Source: Chloroflexota bacterium
Lineage (GTDB): Bacteria; Chloroflexota; Dehalococcoidia; Lucifugimonadales; Lucifugimonadaceae
Reading direction: 5' to 3'
DNA: 64,000 nt
Assembly: GCA_029262735.1 (NCBI GenBank)
Contig: JAJCYY010000012.1
Span: forward strand, 1 to 64,000
Both the position numbers and the translations under genes were made by a program. The number at the start of each line of letters is the position of its first letter. Position 1 is the stretch's first letter. Positions 41,939 through 52,083 of the stretch are shown piece by piece. The notes beneath the pieces are model-generated. The model was not told the DNA's origin and did not search any database. It was given only the letters and a program-made list of their open reading frames with translations.

Positions 41939-43087
41939 ATGACCTTTGACCCAACGGCCCAGGTCCTTCCCGAATCTCCCATAGACGTCCCGCCTCGTAG
42001 GGGCGCGGTCCTCCAGGTCGAGGACGCCACCGTCCAGTACCCGGCTGCTGACGGACCTGCGCTGGCTCACTTCGATTTCGAGGTCCAGGCCGGAGAGTTT
42101 GTCTCGTTGCTGGGGCACAGCGGCTCAGGCAAGACCACCGCGCTCCGGCTTATCGCTGGATTCGAAAAGGTGCAATCTGGCTACGTCAGGATTGGCGGCA
42201 GACTGGTCGCATCGTCTTTTACTCACGTGCCGCCCGACAAGCGCCGCGTCGGCCTGGTGTTCCAGGACTACGCGCTGTTTCCACACCTGACGGTACAGGC
42301 AAACATTGAGTTCGGTCTCAATGGGATGGACCGTTCGGTCCGGGACCGCCAGGTCAAGAACATGATCGAAATGACCGGTTTACGAGGGCTAGAGAAACGG
42401 TACGCTCACGAGCTTTCCGGTGGGCAGCAGCAGCGCGTCGCGCTGGCGCGGGCGCTTGCTCCCGCTCCCGTTGCAGTGCTGATGGACGAACCGTTCAGCA
42501 ACCTCGATAGGCAGCTTCGGTCCACGCTGAGACGCGAGGTGCGGTCGATTCTGAAGGATGCCGGGGCGACCGCAGTGCTGGTGACGCACGACCGGGAAGA
42601 AGCGCTGGCCATGGCGGATCGTGTGGGGATAATGAACGAAGGAAGGATTGAGCAGATCGGGACACCAGACGAGGTTTATTCGCGTCCAATATCGCCAGTT
42701 GTCGCAAGCCTGGCGGGACCGTGTGAGCTTGTACCAGGTGTGCTGCGTGGCGAGATGGTCGAGACCGAAGCTGGCGAATTTCCCGTACGCCAGGCGCATT
42801 CACATATCAAGAACGGTGCAGGTGTGCTGGCATTGATGCGCGCGTCAGAGCTTGAGCTGACGTCGTCTGCATACGGTTCTGGCCGACCCGACTTGAAGAT
42901 CGCCTACCGTGAGTTCCGAGGTGAGTTCACTGAGTTCGGAATCGGACTACCTTCGGGACGGACGATCAGAGTGCGTCGCAGGTCAAGCGAGAACTACGCG
43001 GAGGGCGACTCCGTAGCGATACAGCCCCGTGGCTCCAGCAAGGTGATCGTCTTTCCGGAATCCGACCAGGCACCGACAGAAAACTAG
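41939..43087 (+). CDS. Iron(III) ABC transporter ATP-binding protein
   Basis: A 382-residue importer ATPase. Walker A is GHSGSGKTT (about 60-68). The Q-loop is [12 protein letters not shown], the signature [15 protein letters not shown] and Walker [12 protein letters not shown]. The switch His in [16 protein letters not shown] is present. A C-terminal TOBE/MalK-like regulatory domain (about 270-375) follows. A ~25-residue polar N-terminal extension precedes the ATPase core. It overlaps the convergent fabF gene by 4 bp. Confidence 0.94.
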   Translation: MTFDPTAQVLPESPIDVPPRRGAVLQVEDATVQYPAADGPALAHFDFEVQAGEFVSLLGHSGSGKTTALRLIAGFEKVQSGYVRIGGRLVASSFTHVPPDKRRVGLVFQDYALFPHLTVQANIEFGLNGMDRSVRDRQVKNMIEMTGLRGLEKRYAHELSGGQQQRVALARALAPAPVAVLMDEPFSNLDRQLRSTLRREVRSILKDAGATAVLVTHDREEALAMADRVGIMNEGRIEQIGTPDEVYSRPISPVVASLAGPCELVPGVLRGEMVETEAGEFPVRQAHSHIKNGAGVLALMRASELELTSSAYGSGRPDLKIAYREFRGEFTEFGIGLPSGRTIRVRRRSSENYAEGDSVAIQPRGSSKVIVFPESDQAPTEN

Positions 43088-44343
43088 TCTCGGAACTTCT
43101 CTACGACCACGCAGGCGTTTTGCCCGCCGAACCCAAAGCTGTTTGAGAGGGCGATGTTGACGCCGGTTTCCCTGGCCTCGTTCGGTATGTAGTCGAGGTC
43201 GCAGTCCGGGTCCGCCGTGTTCTGGTTGATCGTCGGCGGCATCACGTCCTCCCGCACCGCCTGCACGCAGGCGATAGCTTCCAGCGCGCCGGATGCACCG
43301 AGCGAGTGGCCGATCATCGACTTGGTGGAGCTGATCGGGGTCTTGTATGCCTGCTCGCCGAAAAGAGTCTTGATGGCGAGCGTTTCTATCCGGTCATTGG
43401 TAGGCGTCGAGGTTCCATGCGCGTTGATGTAGTCGACATCGTCGAGGTTGACCTCGGCATCGTCCAGCGCCAATCGCATAGCGCTGACTGCGCCGCGTCC
43501 CTCATCGTGCGGCTGCACCAGGTGGAAAGCATCCGAAGAGACGCCCCACCCTGTGATTTCGGCAAAAATGGTCGCCCCCCGCGCCTTCGCATGCTCAAGG
43601 CTTTCCATGATCAGCGTGCCGGCGCCTTCGGCAGGGGCAAAGCCGTCGCGGTCCAGATCGAAAGGGCGGCTGGCCTCGGAAGGGTCACCGGTATAGGTCG
43701 TGAGCGCGTGAATGGTGCTGAAACCGCCCATTCCAATCTCGCAGATACCCGCCTCTGTTCCGCCTGCGACGATCACGTCCGCGGCACCGCGGCGAATGAC
43801 CTCAGCGGCCTCACCGACCGCCTGAGTGCTTGCCGCGCACGCTGTAGCGCATGTATTCGTGTATCCGGTCATGCCGAAGGTGCGGCTCACGTTTGCTGCC
43901 GCCATGTTGACCAGCATTATGGGGATATAGAGCGGGCTCATCCGAAGAGCGCCTCGCTTTACCTTGATCGTGGCCTGCTGGTCAGTCTCAGGAAGACCGC
44001 CCGAGCCTGAGCCCATTAGCACCCCGACGCGCTCAGGGTCCTCTTTCGACATGTCGAGACCGGATGACTCCATCGCTTCATATGTTGCAGCGACTGCCAG
44101 CTGGGAGAACCGTCCCATTCGGCGAGCCTCGCGCTTGTCCATCCACTCGGTGGGATCGAAGTCAGGTACCTCGCCGCTCACCTTGCATGGAAAGCCGTCC
44201 GGGTCGACCGCGGTGATCCGCCGGATGCCGGACCTTCCGTTCTTCAATCCGTCCCAGTACTCGTCGACAGATTTCCCGAGCGGCGTCATGGCCCCGTAAC
44301 CGGTGACTACAACGCGCGTCTCTTTCTTGTAGGTTCTGCTCAT
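43084..44343 (-). CDS. fabF: 3-oxoacyl-ACP synthase II
   Basis: A 419-residue thiolase-fold condensing enzyme for fatty acid elongation. The Cys-His-His triad is intact: nucleophile Cys in [10 protein letters not shown], His in [11 protein letters not shown] and His in [11 protein letters not shown]. The C-terminal [13 protein letters not shown] loop is typical. It extends acyl-ACP with malonyl-ACP. No acpP, fabG or other fab genes are adjacent. It is 11 bp after folC on the same strand, so the two are likely co-transcribed. Confidence 0.96.
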   Translation of the reverse strand: MSRTYKKETRVVVTGYGAMTPLGKSVDEYWDGLKNGRSGIRRITAVDPDGFPCKVSGEVPDFDPTEWMDKREARRMGRFSQLAVAATYEAMESSGLDMSKEDPERVGVLMGSGSGGLPETDQQATIKVKRGALRMSPLYIPIMLVNMAAANVSRTFGMTGYTNTCATACAASTQAVGEAAEVIRRGAADVIVAGGTEAGICEIGMGGFSTIHALTTYTGDPSEASRPFDLDRDGFAPAEGAGTLIMESLEHAKARGATIFAEITGWGVSSDAFHLVQPHDEGRGAVSAMRLALDDAEVNLDDVDYINAHGTSTPTNDRIETLAIKTLFGEQAYKTPISSTKSMIGHSLGASGALEAIACVQAVREDVMPPTINQNTADPDCDLDYIPNEARETGVNIALSNSFGFGGQNACVVVEKFRD

Positions 44344-44354
44344 AGCTCTAATAG

Positions 44355-45770
44355 TTACCTTAACGGAGCCGGTGCTGCCTGCTCTGGCAGAAGGCGCATC
44401 GGTCCAGCGGAGCCTCTCAAGTCCGGATAGATCTCCGGTTCGATACCCGAAACCGCCTCGATCACTTCCGCAGCCACGAACAGCGACCCCGCCGCGATTA
44501 TGGCTGAGTCCTCAGTCGCTATGCGACGGGCGATCTGCAGGGCATCGGATGTTGAATCAGTTACAGCGTGCACATTGATTTTATCGTGCCGGAGAGCCTC
44601 CGCAAAATCGGCGGGCTCAACCGCTTTCGGATGTCTTGAACGAGTGACGACAACGCGAGGCTTGAGATCCGAAAATGCGCGGGCTACAGCCAGGGGGTCG
44701 TGACCGCCGGTTGATCCCAGAACCAGGACGGGGCTGACTGGTCGTCCGAAGTGCCGGCTGATCGCTGCTCGCAGCGCAATCGCGGAGTCGTGGCTGTGAG
44801 CGCCGTCAGCTATGAGCAGGTGCGGACTCTGTTCGACAGCCTGCACTCGTCCGGGCCATCGGACGGTCGAAATACCTGAAGCGATGCTTCCTGCATCCAG
44901 GTTTTTTTCGCTGCCGCTAAACTCCTCGATCGCCGCAATCGCAGTCGCGGCGTTGTCTACCTGGTGCTGGCCTAGGAGCGGGAGCCGGATGTTGTACTGG
45001 GCCCTCAGAGAACGAAGCCTGAGAAGTTGGGGACCTGCCCCGTTCGGGTCCGCCGACTCGACCGAGACCGATGACGATTGCCGTAGTGGAGCGCCCTGTC
45101 GCCGGGCAGTCCCTGAGATAACCTCGGACGCTTCCGGTGCCTGGAGAGCTGTGACAACCGGAACCCCGGGCTTGATGATTCCTGCCTTCTCGACTGCGAT
45201 CTTCGTCAGCGTGTCGCCAAGGACCGCGACGTGGTCGAAGCCAATCGGCGTTATGACCGAGACCTCCGGCGTGATCACGTTCGTAGAATCGAGCCTTCCG
45301 CCGAGGCCGACCTCGATGACCATTGCGTCGGCGTCAACTTCTGCGAAATGGGTGAACGCCATTGCGGTCTGAAACTCGAAGACGCTCACCGTGCCGGAAT
45401 CGCCGCGCGCACGGATCTCCTCGGCGGCAGGCCAGATCCGTTCGAAAAGCGAGATAAATCGCTCCTCGGAGACCGGAACTCCATCGACTGTGAACCGCTC
45501 CGTCATCCTGTGAAGATGCGGCGAGATGAACATGCCGGTGCGAAGGCCGCACGCGCTCAGACCCGCCGCAATCATGGCGCACGTGCTGCCCTTGCCCTTG
45601 CTCCCCGCCACGTGGATAGCAGGAACTCTCTGGTGCGGGTTACCGAGTTCTTCGAGCAGCGCGGCGGTTCGCCTGATGTGAAAGTCAGGCGACTCGTTGG
45701 CGCGCGCCTTTCTCTCGAAGTCTGCGAGGGAAAGGAGCTTTGCAAGCGTCTGTTGGTACGTTAACGACAT
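44355..45770 (-). CDS. folC: Folylpolyglutamate synthase / dihydrofolate synthase
   Basis: A 471-residue Mur-ligase-family enzyme adding glutamate to folates (and to dihydropteroate). The N-terminal [20 protein letters not shown] and the ATP loop [13 protein letters not shown] are diagnostic. The central domain has [16 protein letters not shown], then HVAVLGDTL and the lysine in EKAGI that is usually carbamylated. The C-terminal domain has ADGAHSHDS. It is somewhat long for FolC (usually 420-440). Confidence 0.95.
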   Translation of the reverse strand: MSLTYQQTLAKLLSLADFERKARANESPDFHIRRTAALLEELGNPHQRVPAIHVAGSKGKGSTCAMIAAGLSACGLRTGMFISPHLHRMTERFTVDGVPVSEERFISLFERIWPAAEEIRARGDSGTVSVFEFQTAMAFTHFAEVDADAMVIEVGLGGRLDSTNVITPEVSVITPIGFDHVAVLGDTLTKIAVEKAGIIKPGVPVVTALQAPEASEVISGTARRQGAPLRQSSSVSVESADPNGAGPQLLRLRSLRAQYNIRLPLLGQHQVDNAATAIAAIEEFSGSEKNLDAGSIASGISTVRWPGRVQAVEQSPHLLIADGAHSHDSAIALRAAISRHFGRPVSPVLVLGSTGGHDPLAVARAFSDLKPRVVVTRSRHPKAVEPADFAEALRHDKINVHAVTDSTSDALQIARRIATEDSAIIAAGSLFVAAEVIEAVSGIEPEIYPDLRGSAGPMRLLPEQAAPAPLR

Positions 45771-46029
45771 GTTCTTGCCGGATGTGGCGGTGCTGTTCCT
45801 GCAGCATTGCGGGCCTGGCCGACTCTAAATGGTGCGGTCAGTTGCGTCCTGTGTCCACCACGAAACCACGGATTTATACACGGTGAAGGCAATTCAGCGA
45901 AGTTAGTTGTAGTCTGAGTAGAGGACAGTCCACCGGTTTGCCTGAAAATTGGTAGCAGCCGCGATCGACATCTCCCCGCCGGCCTGAGTGGCCTCAACCG
46001 CACAACATCCGTTCAAGACGAGGATCTGC

Positions 46030-47394
46030 ATGACCTATCGCGACCAGATCGAAGACGCATTGAAGGGCAACGGCGCCGACTACTGCGAGATTCGTATCGA
46101 AGAGACCGACTCAACTCGCCTGACATATCGCGGCAAGGAGCTTGAGGACATTGCGCAGACCAGCGGTCGCGGCGGCAACGTGCGAGCGGTCATCAACGGC
46201 GGCTGGGGATTCGCAAGCTTCAACGGACTCGATGGGCTCAAGGAGATGGTCGCCACCGCGGTCGAGCAGGCTCGTCTCGTTGGTGGTGACGGCACTCAAC
46301 TGGCTGATGTGGAGCCCGTCGTGGACATCGTGCCGCCCGTGGTCGTCAACAGCGCCACCGAGGTGCCACTTGACGAGAAGAAGCGGCAGATGGACCACTA
46401 CAACGACCTGGTCTGGTCTGTCGACGGCATCCAGAGTTCAGACATCGTCTATGGAGACAACCGCCGCAAGGTGTCGTTCGGCAGCTCTCAGGGTGCGTAC
46501 ATTGAACAGGAGTTCAACCATGTCATCTCACGCATTTCTGCCCAGGCGCGAGACGGCGGCGACGTGCAGCAGGCCGGGTTCAGCCTCGGTTCACTCGGCG
46601 ACTACAGCGTCGTTACTGATCTTGACCAGCAGGTGATCGACGCGGCAAAGCGGGCGGTTGGACTGCTGAAGGCTGATGCTTTGACAGGCGGCGAGCGGAC
46701 CGTAATTCTCGATCCGGTTCTTGCCGGTGTATTCGTGCACGAGGCGTTCGGGCACCTTTCTGAAGCCGACAATGTGGCAGAGAACGAAAAGCTGCTGGAC
46801 CTGATGTACATGGGACGAAAGTTTGGTGGCAAGCACCTGAACTTCACGGACGGCGCGGCGATTCCAGGATTGCGCGGTAGCTATAAGTACGACGACGAGG
46901 GCACGCCTGCTGTCCGCACGCCTCTCGTGCGTGACGGCGAGCTTGTCGGCAGGTTGCATTCTCGTGAGACTGCGGCCCGCCTTGGGGAGAATCCGACAGG
47001 AAACGCCCGCGCCATCGGCTTCAACTTCCCGCCTATCGTCCGCATGACGAACACGATCATCGAATCGGGCGAGGCGACGCTGGAGGACCTGCTCGAAGGT
47101 GTTGACGAAGGGGTTTACGTCGCAAACTGGTACGGCGGCATGACGCAGCACGAGATGTTCACCTTCTCGTCGGGTGAGGCGTACATGATTCGGAACGGCA
47201 AGATTGAAGAGGCAATCAGGCCGGTCATGCTGACCGGAAACCTGTTCAAGACCCTGGAAAACCTGGACGCAGTTGGCAATGACCTGGACATGAACCAGGG
47301 AGGCGGCTGTGGCAAGGGAGGCCAGATGCCGCTGCCAGTCTCGAACGGCAGCCCGCACATCCGGATCAGAAACTGTCTAATATCCGGCGCTTGA
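46030..47394 (+). CDS. tldD: TldD metalloprotease subunit
   Basis: A 454-residue TldD. The family zinc motif HExxxH is present as FVHEAFGHLSEAD, with His237, Glu238 and His242. The C-terminal region has GKGGQMPLPVSNGSPHIRI. TldD pairs with TldE to degrade unfolded peptides and to remove leaders from some RiPPs (as for microcin B17). I place the start at ATG 46030 with AGGA upstream; the frame is open back to GTG 45988. TldE is the next gene. Upstream lies a 259-bp divergent region with folC. Confidence 0.94.
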   Translation: MTYRDQIEDALKGNGADYCEIRIEETDSTRLTYRGKELEDIAQTSGRGGNVRAVINGGWGFASFNGLDGLKEMVATAVEQARLVGGDGTQLADVEPVVDIVPPVVVNSATEVPLDEKKRQMDHYNDLVWSVDGIQSSDIVYGDNRRKVSFGSSQGAYIEQEFNHVISRISAQARDGGDVQQAGFSLGSLGDYSVVTDLDQQVIDAAKRAVGLLKADALTGGERTVILDPVLAGVFVHEAFGHLSEADNVAENEKLLDLMYMGRKFGGKHLNFTDGAAIPGLRGSYKYDDEGTPAVRTPLVRDGELVGRLHSRETAARLGENPTGNARAIGFNFPPIVRMTNTIIESGEATLEDLLEGVDEGVYVANWYGGMTQHEMFTFSSGEAYMIRNGKIEEAIRPVMLTGNLFKTLENLDAVGNDLDMNQGGGCGKGGQMPLPVSNGSPHIRIRNCLISGA

Positions 47395-47467
47395 GCACGC
47401 GATCACCGATATGTAACCGTTCCCGGAATGCCGGGTCCCGAAGAGCCAGGAAGGGCTGGAACGAAAA

Positions 47468-48790
47468 TTGACCGAAGAGCTGCTGAACAGCGCGAAGCGC
47501 AAATATGGACAGGCCGAGGTGTACCGCGTCCGATCAGAGAGCCACCCGGTCTCATTCGAGAATAATCGCCTGAAAGAGGTGATGATGCGGGAGCAGGCCG
47601 GAGTGGCATTGCGGGTCATTTCTAACGGCCGAATCGGCTTCTCGTCTACCACCAACCCGGAGCGGGAATCGGAGTTGGTCGACCGTGTCGGCGTGCTTGC
47701 GCCATTTGGCTCCGAAGCAAAATTTCAGTTCCAGGGCCAGCAGGACGCGCCTGACGTTCCGGCCTACGACCCTGCGATCGAGAACGTCTCGAACAAGGGC
47801 CTGATTGAGAAGGGCCAGCGATTGCTGGACGCTGTCCTTGCGAAATGGCCGGAGGCTCTCTGTGACGTCAGGTTCGGTCGCTCGATGGCAGAAGAGTCGG
47901 TCGAAAACTCGGCTGGCACGGAGCGGTCATACAGGAGCTCTGGTTACTACGTCGCTATCGGGGCACAGCTCATTCGCGGCACGGATATGCTCAACGTCTG
48001 GGCCAGCCACTCATCGCACAACGTGTTCGGGGTGGACGTAGAAGACCGCGTGTTGGCCGAAGTGCTGGAAGCACTGGACCACTCTAAGGAGCTGGCGGGC
48101 GCGCCGTCCGGCGATATTCCTGTGCTGTTCACGCCGCGGGGCGTTGCTGCGACACTGCTTGGTCCGCTGCTGTCCGGCTTCAACGGCAAAAACGTGGTCA
48201 CAGGCTCCTCTCCGATCATTGGCAGAGAGGGTGAAAAAGCGCTGGATAGCCGTTTCAGCATCTATGACAACCCGCTACTGCCCGGCGCCAGTGGAAGCAG
48301 GCCGTTCGATGACGAGGGTGTTCCAGCCAGAAAGATCGGCCTCATCGAGAACGGGGTGATCGGCGAGCCTGTGTTCGACCTGCAGACCGCTGGACAGGCC
48401 GGGCGAAAATCGACAGGTTCAGCACAGCGTGGTCTCGCAAGCACACCGAATCCCGGAATTTCGGTTGTTGACATATCTGCAGGTGACACGCCATATGCAA
48501 AGATGCTTGCGGACATGGAAGACGGCTTGATCGTCGAAGGGCTTCTTGGCGCGGGCCAGGGCAACGAGCTTGGCGGCGACTTCCGCGCCAACGTTGCGCT
48601 TGGCTACCGGGTGAAGAACGGAGAGATCATTGGGCGAGTCAAGGACACGATGATTTCAGGCAACGTCTACACAGTGTTAGACAATGTAGAGGCGATCTCA
48701 GACCGACCAGAGTGGGTGTCCGGCTCGCTCCGCTCACCGGCAATCCGCTGCCGCGGCGTTGAGATCGCATCCGGTGGAGATGCCGGTTGA
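47468..48790 (+). CDS. tldE: TldE/PmbA protein
   Basis: A 440-residue TldE/PmbA homologue lacking the zinc motif, as is normal for the non-catalytic partner. Family blocks include SHPVSFENNRLKEVMMREQA, the PSGDIPVLFTPRGVAATLLG segment and GGDFRANVALGYRVKNGEI near the C-terminus. Start appears to be TTG 47468, with GGA seven bases upstream and no ATG nearby. It follows tldD by 73 bp, and the two products form a heterodimeric protease. Confidence 0.93.
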   Translation: MTEELLNSAKRKYGQAEVYRVRSESHPVSFENNRLKEVMMREQAGVALRVISNGRIGFSSTTNPERESELVDRVGVLAPFGSEAKFQFQGQQDAPDVPAYDPAIENVSNKGLIEKGQRLLDAVLAKWPEALCDVRFGRSMAEESVENSAGTERSYRSSGYYVAIGAQLIRGTDMLNVWASHSSHNVFGVDVEDRVLAEVLEALDHSKELAGAPSGDIPVLFTPRGVAATLLGPLLSGFNGKNVVTGSSPIIGREGEKALDSRFSIYDNPLLPGASGSRPFDDEGVPARKIGLIENGVIGEPVFDLQTAGQAGRKSTGSAQRGLASTPNPGISVVDISAGDTPYAKMLADMEDGLIVEGLLGAGQGNELGGDFRANVALGYRVKNGEIIGRVKDTMISGNVYTVLDNVEAISDRPEWVSGSLRSPAIRCRGVEIASGGDAG

Positions 48791-48839
48791 TATCAGCTAA
48801 CACTCCAGTTCGGCCGCTAGTTCGGAAAGAGGAGCGCGC

Positions 48840-49970
48840 ATGTCTGTCGATCAGTTCCTGAGCGACTTCACACCGGGTGAAGAGGTTTCTGAAGAGACGC
48901 TGGCCGAGCTTTCCGGTATCACGAACGCCGAGGCCGCAACACTTTCCAGCAAGTGGAACGGATGGTCCGACGACGAGGTGTTGGACCTGCACACGAAACT
49001 CTCTGACCTTGCTGAAGAGGACTCCACGATGGAGTTCGAATGTGTCTTCAAGATGAGCCTGGGCCACCGTGATGGCCGCGTTAGGGCGGCTGCGGCGCAT
49101 TCACTCGCAGAGACCGGCGACACGTCCGCCGTCTCACGCATTCTCGATCTCTTAACCAACGAAAATGTACTGGATGTGCGGATCGCAGCCGCCACCACCA
49201 TGGGTTCCTTCGCAGTCCTGGCAGCAGAGGGAAAATTTAATGAACGGTTGCGTGAACGCATGTTCACTGCGCTGTCATCGGTGCTGGAAAACGGCGATAC
49301 ACAGGCTGAGCTCTGGCGCAAGTCGCTCGAAGCCGCAGGCGCATTTGGAGACGAGCGCGTGATTCGGTTCATCGACACAGCGAAGGCGTCAGACGCTGCT
49401 GAGTTCAAGCGCAGCGCCCTTGTTGCGATGGGCCGGACCTCGGACCCTCGCTGGATGGATTTCGTGACTCAGCAGCTTGAGAGCGACGACTCATCGGTCC
49501 GCTTCGAAGCCGTGAACGCGCTGGGCGAGATTGGCGAAGAGCCGGACGCCTTCTATCTGGAGGAGCCGTTAGAGGACCAGGACCTGCTGGTGCAGCTTGC
49601 GGCCGTGGCTGCTGCCGAGAAGATCGCAGGACCGACGTCGAAACAGCTGTTGCAGATGGCTAAAGAAAGCCCGGAGCCAAGCGTTTCCAAAGCGGCTTCC
49701 GAGGCGCTGACCAGCATCGCCAACGAGGACAAGCTGGTGCAGACGGTGACGCCAGAGATGGCGAGCCAGGGCATGTTCGGGGCGTCTCTCGGAGGGTCAG
49801 CCGCCGAGGATGTGCCCTACGACGCAGCAGAGCGCGAGGGCTGGAGCCACGTTGACGAGGAGGGGTTGCCGTTCCACGCGTCAGACAACTTCCGAGAGGA
49901 CGATGATGATCCGCTTGCTTCGCTGATGGACTTCGAGGCTGCGCCCGGTCAGTTCGAAGACGACGATTGA
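48840..49970 (+). CDS. HEAT-repeat protein
   Basis: A 376-residue acidic soluble protein. HEAT/PBS-lyase-like helical repeats run from about residue 75 to 300, for example VRAAAAHSLAETGDTSAVSRI, VRIAAATTMGSFAVLA (as DVRIAA...) and VRFEAVNALGEIGEEPDAFY. The last ~60 residues are Asp/Glu-rich and probably disordered. Such repeats form solenoid scaffolds for protein binding. It follows tldE by 49 bp, with GAGG before the ATG, so it may belong to the same transcript. Confidence 0.8.
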   Translation: MSVDQFLSDFTPGEEVSEETLAELSGITNAEAATLSSKWNGWSDDEVLDLHTKLSDLAEEDSTMEFECVFKMSLGHRDGRVRAAAAHSLAETGDTSAVSRILDLLTNENVLDVRIAAATTMGSFAVLAAEGKFNERLRERMFTALSSVLENGDTQAELWRKSLEAAGAFGDERVIRFIDTAKASDAAEFKRSALVAMGRTSDPRWMDFVTQQLESDDSSVRFEAVNALGEIGEEPDAFYLEEPLEDQDLLVQLAAVAAAEKIAGPTSKQLLQMAKESPEPSVSKAASEALTSIANEDKLVQTVTPEMASQGMFGASLGGSAAEDVPYDAAEREGWSHVDEEGLPFHASDNFREDDDDPLASLMDFEAAPGQFEDDD

Positions 49971-49989
49971 TCGATGCGGCTAACGTCTG

Positions 49990-50970
49990 CTAGCGCTCGT
50001 GCCGGAAAGCCAGGCCTGCTGCTCCCAGCAGACCGACATCGTCACCCAGCGTCGTCAGGTGAACCCTCGGATTGTGCTGGAAGTGCGCCAGTGAGAATCG
50101 CTTGACTGAGGAAACCACTTCGTCCCACCTGGCCGCAAGCCCCTGTGCAACGCCGCCACCGACCACGAGCGCCTCCGGATCGAATATGTTCAGCAGGCTG
50201 CCAAGACCGATGCCGATCGCCTTGACCGCATGCTCTCTCACGGCAGTTGCGACAACGTCGCCTGCATCGGCCGCCTGAAAAACGACCTTCGAGGTCACCC
50301 GTTCCCGGTCGTGACCGGCCATCTCCCAGATCGCGGTCGTCTCTCCTGCATCGATGTGGGCGAGGGCAGCTTTGGCGATGCTCGGTCCGGATGCGTTGCC
50401 TTCGAAACAGCCGTCACACCCGACATTGCACCTCTGGCCGCCCGGAATCACCGTAATGTGACCTACTTCGCCGGCGTGGCCCTCGGCGCCTGTGACCATC
50501 TCACCGTTGGCGATGATCCCGCCGCCGACTCCGGTACTCACCGTGACGTAAACCAGGTTCTGTGCCCCGCGGTGCGGGCCGAACTGTGTCTCTGCGAACG
50601 CTGCGAGCGTGGCGTCATGCCCAATCTGCACCGGAATCTTGAGGCGTGATGCGAGATTCGGCTTCATCGATTTCTCGTCCCACGCGCCGAGATTTGGTGG
50701 ATTCTTGTACGTGCCGGTATCGGGGTCGATAGGTCCCGCGGTCGAAATGCCCATGCCGATTGGCTCGACGCGACCATTGCCGTTGCCGTTGCCGTTGCCG
50801 AGGGACTCAACCAGTTCAGCGAGCCTGCTGGCGGCTATCTCAATGCCATCGTCAGGATGGGTATCGATAGCGCCGCGGTCCAGGAGTTCGCCGCCACGGG
50901 TTACGAGAGCGGCCCGCATCTGAGTGCCACCAATATCTGCGGCGACTGCGACGGCGTCCTTGCTACTCAT
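49990..50970 (-). CDS. ROK-family sugar kinase
   Basis: A 326-residue ROK protein without a DNA-binding domain, so a kinase rather than a repressor. The phosphate loop is AADIGGTQMRAAL, and the catalytic Asp sits in GHDATLAAFAE. The ROK zinc motif is CNVGCDGCFEG. Glucokinase is the likeliest activity. A run of (Asn-Gly)5 near residue 60 (GNGNGNGNG) is encoded by a short hexameric repeat and sits in a loop. It follows the uronate-dehydrogenase-like gene on the same strand by 68 bp. Confidence 0.9.
   Translation of the reverse strand: MSSKDAVAVAADIGGTQMRAALVTRGGELLDRGAIDTHPDDGIEIAASRLAELVESLGNGNGNGNGRVEPIGMGISTAGPIDPDTGTYKNPPNLGAWDEKSMKPNLASRLKIPVQIGHDATLAAFAETQFGPHRGAQNLVYVTVSTGVGGGIIANGEMVTGAEGHAGEVGHITVIPGGQRCNVGCDGCFEGNASGPSIAKAALAHIDAGETTAIWEMAGHDRERVTSKVVFQAADAGDVVATAVREHAVKAIGIGLGSLLNIFDPEALVVGGGVAQGLAARWDEVVSSVKRFSLAHFQHNPRVHLTTLGDDVGLLGAAGLAFRHER
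50767..50796. repeat. Short tandem hexamer repeat inside the ROK kinase gene
   Basis: Four consecutive near-perfect copies of a hexamer (CCGTTG on the plus strand) encode the Asn-Gly run of the ROK kinase. It is a possible slippage site, but as a multiple of three it changes loop length only. Confidence 0.6.
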
Positions 50971-51038
50971 TTCGCTTTAGCTCCTTAGTTGGCCTCGGGC
51001 TGATCAATATTTTGCCTCGAAATAGTGGGATCGCGGGA

Positions 51039-51812
51039 TCATGACTCCAGTCGGTCTCGCCAGTCCTCGGCGTCGTCGACCGGTGTGTAGCCGATCTCAT
51101 CGGCTGCGTGTTGGATGTCCCAGAATCGCCAGGTGTTGTTCGAGACTCCGTAGAAGATGTCAAAGCTTAGTGGCGCTGTGAGAGAGCGTTCGACCAGTTG
51201 TGCAAGGTCCCGATGGCTCAACCATGTAGCCATTTGTCGGACGGACTGAACCGGCGAGTTGTGCCGATTGACTGTGCCGATGCGGAGACAGGCGACTTCA
51301 AGTCCGAACCTCTCCGAGTAGTACCGGCCGGTCGCCTCGCCGAATACCTTGCTGATTCCGTAGTCAGAGTCGGGGCGCACCGGCACCGTGTGGTCCACGC
51401 GCTTGAATTCACCCGGCGCCAGCCCTCCGTAGTTACCGGCGACGATGCTCTTGTACGGCTCATCATTCTCGAACAGTCCGACGGCGTGATTAGAGCTAGC
51501 GAAGACGATTCGCCTGACGCCGCTCTGGCGGGCGGCCTCATAGACGTTGTGGGTCGCCGCGATGTTGTTCTTGAGCACGTCCGACCATGGAGTCTCAACA
51601 GGAGCGTTGGCTGCAAGATGGACGACTGCTTCGATGCCGGTGAATGCCGGGAGCATCGCTCCGAAGTCCGAGCCGTCCGCGACTGTGGTTGGGACCGTGC
51701 TCTCCGCCGGTGCTTGAGTCACATCCAGACCGGTGATGTTGAACTTGCCACTGAACGCTTTTGCCAGCGTTGTGCCGATGAGGCCGTTAGATCCGGTGAT
51801 GAGCAGGTTCAT
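51039..51812 (-). CDS. NAD-dependent epimerase/dehydrogenase, uronate dehydrogenase-like
   Basis: A 257-residue SDR. The Rossmann loop is ITGSNGLIG. AVVHLAANAPVETPWSDVLK, the VFASSNHAVG active-site Ser strand and YGISK (YxxxK) strongly resemble bacterial uronate dehydrogenases, which oxidise galacturonate or glucuronate to aldarolactones with NAD. ATG 51812 (MNLLITG) is my choice because the fold begins there; ATG 51824 is four codons earlier. It sits next to a ROK kinase, suggesting sugar/sugar-acid metabolism. It is divergent from the CPA2 antiporter. Confidence 0.82.
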   Translation of the reverse strand: MNLLITGSNGLIGTTLAKAFSGKFNITGLDVTQAPAESTVPTTVADGSDFGAMLPAFTGIEAVVHLAANAPVETPWSDVLKNNIAATHNVYEAARQSGVRRIVFASSNHAVGLFENDEPYKSIVAGNYGGLAPGEFKRVDHTVPVRPDSDYGISKVFGEATGRYYSERFGLEVACLRIGTVNRHNSPVQSVRQMATWLSHRDLAQLVERSLTAPLSFDIFYGVSNNTWRFWDIQHAADEIGYTPVDDAEDWRDRLES

Positions 51813-52083
51813 GTTTTGTTCCATTGGTCAGGCAGACAGGCGAAGTGGCTCCGTTGACGGGCAGCGATGATGGTAACTCGCCGGGCAGGGGAGTGAGCGT
51901 TCGGGCCGTGAAGAGTTTGAAATTGCGAATCGGAAGGGTCTCACCGGTAGGCGGGCAGGGGCCACGAAGTCTCCACAGAACCGGGGCGATCTACACGGTT
52001 TCAGGGGAGTTCGAGCCAAAGTGCATTCAGAAGGTAAATTGCGCTCCTTGGAGGCGGAGGCGGAATGCCAATAGGATTCACTT

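Noticed and set aside
43306-44010. 234-codon plus-strand frame
   Set aside because: Antisense to fabF, whose Cys-His-His active site is intact.
46591-47358. 255-codon minus-strand frame
   Set aside because: Antisense to tldD; no domain or start signal.
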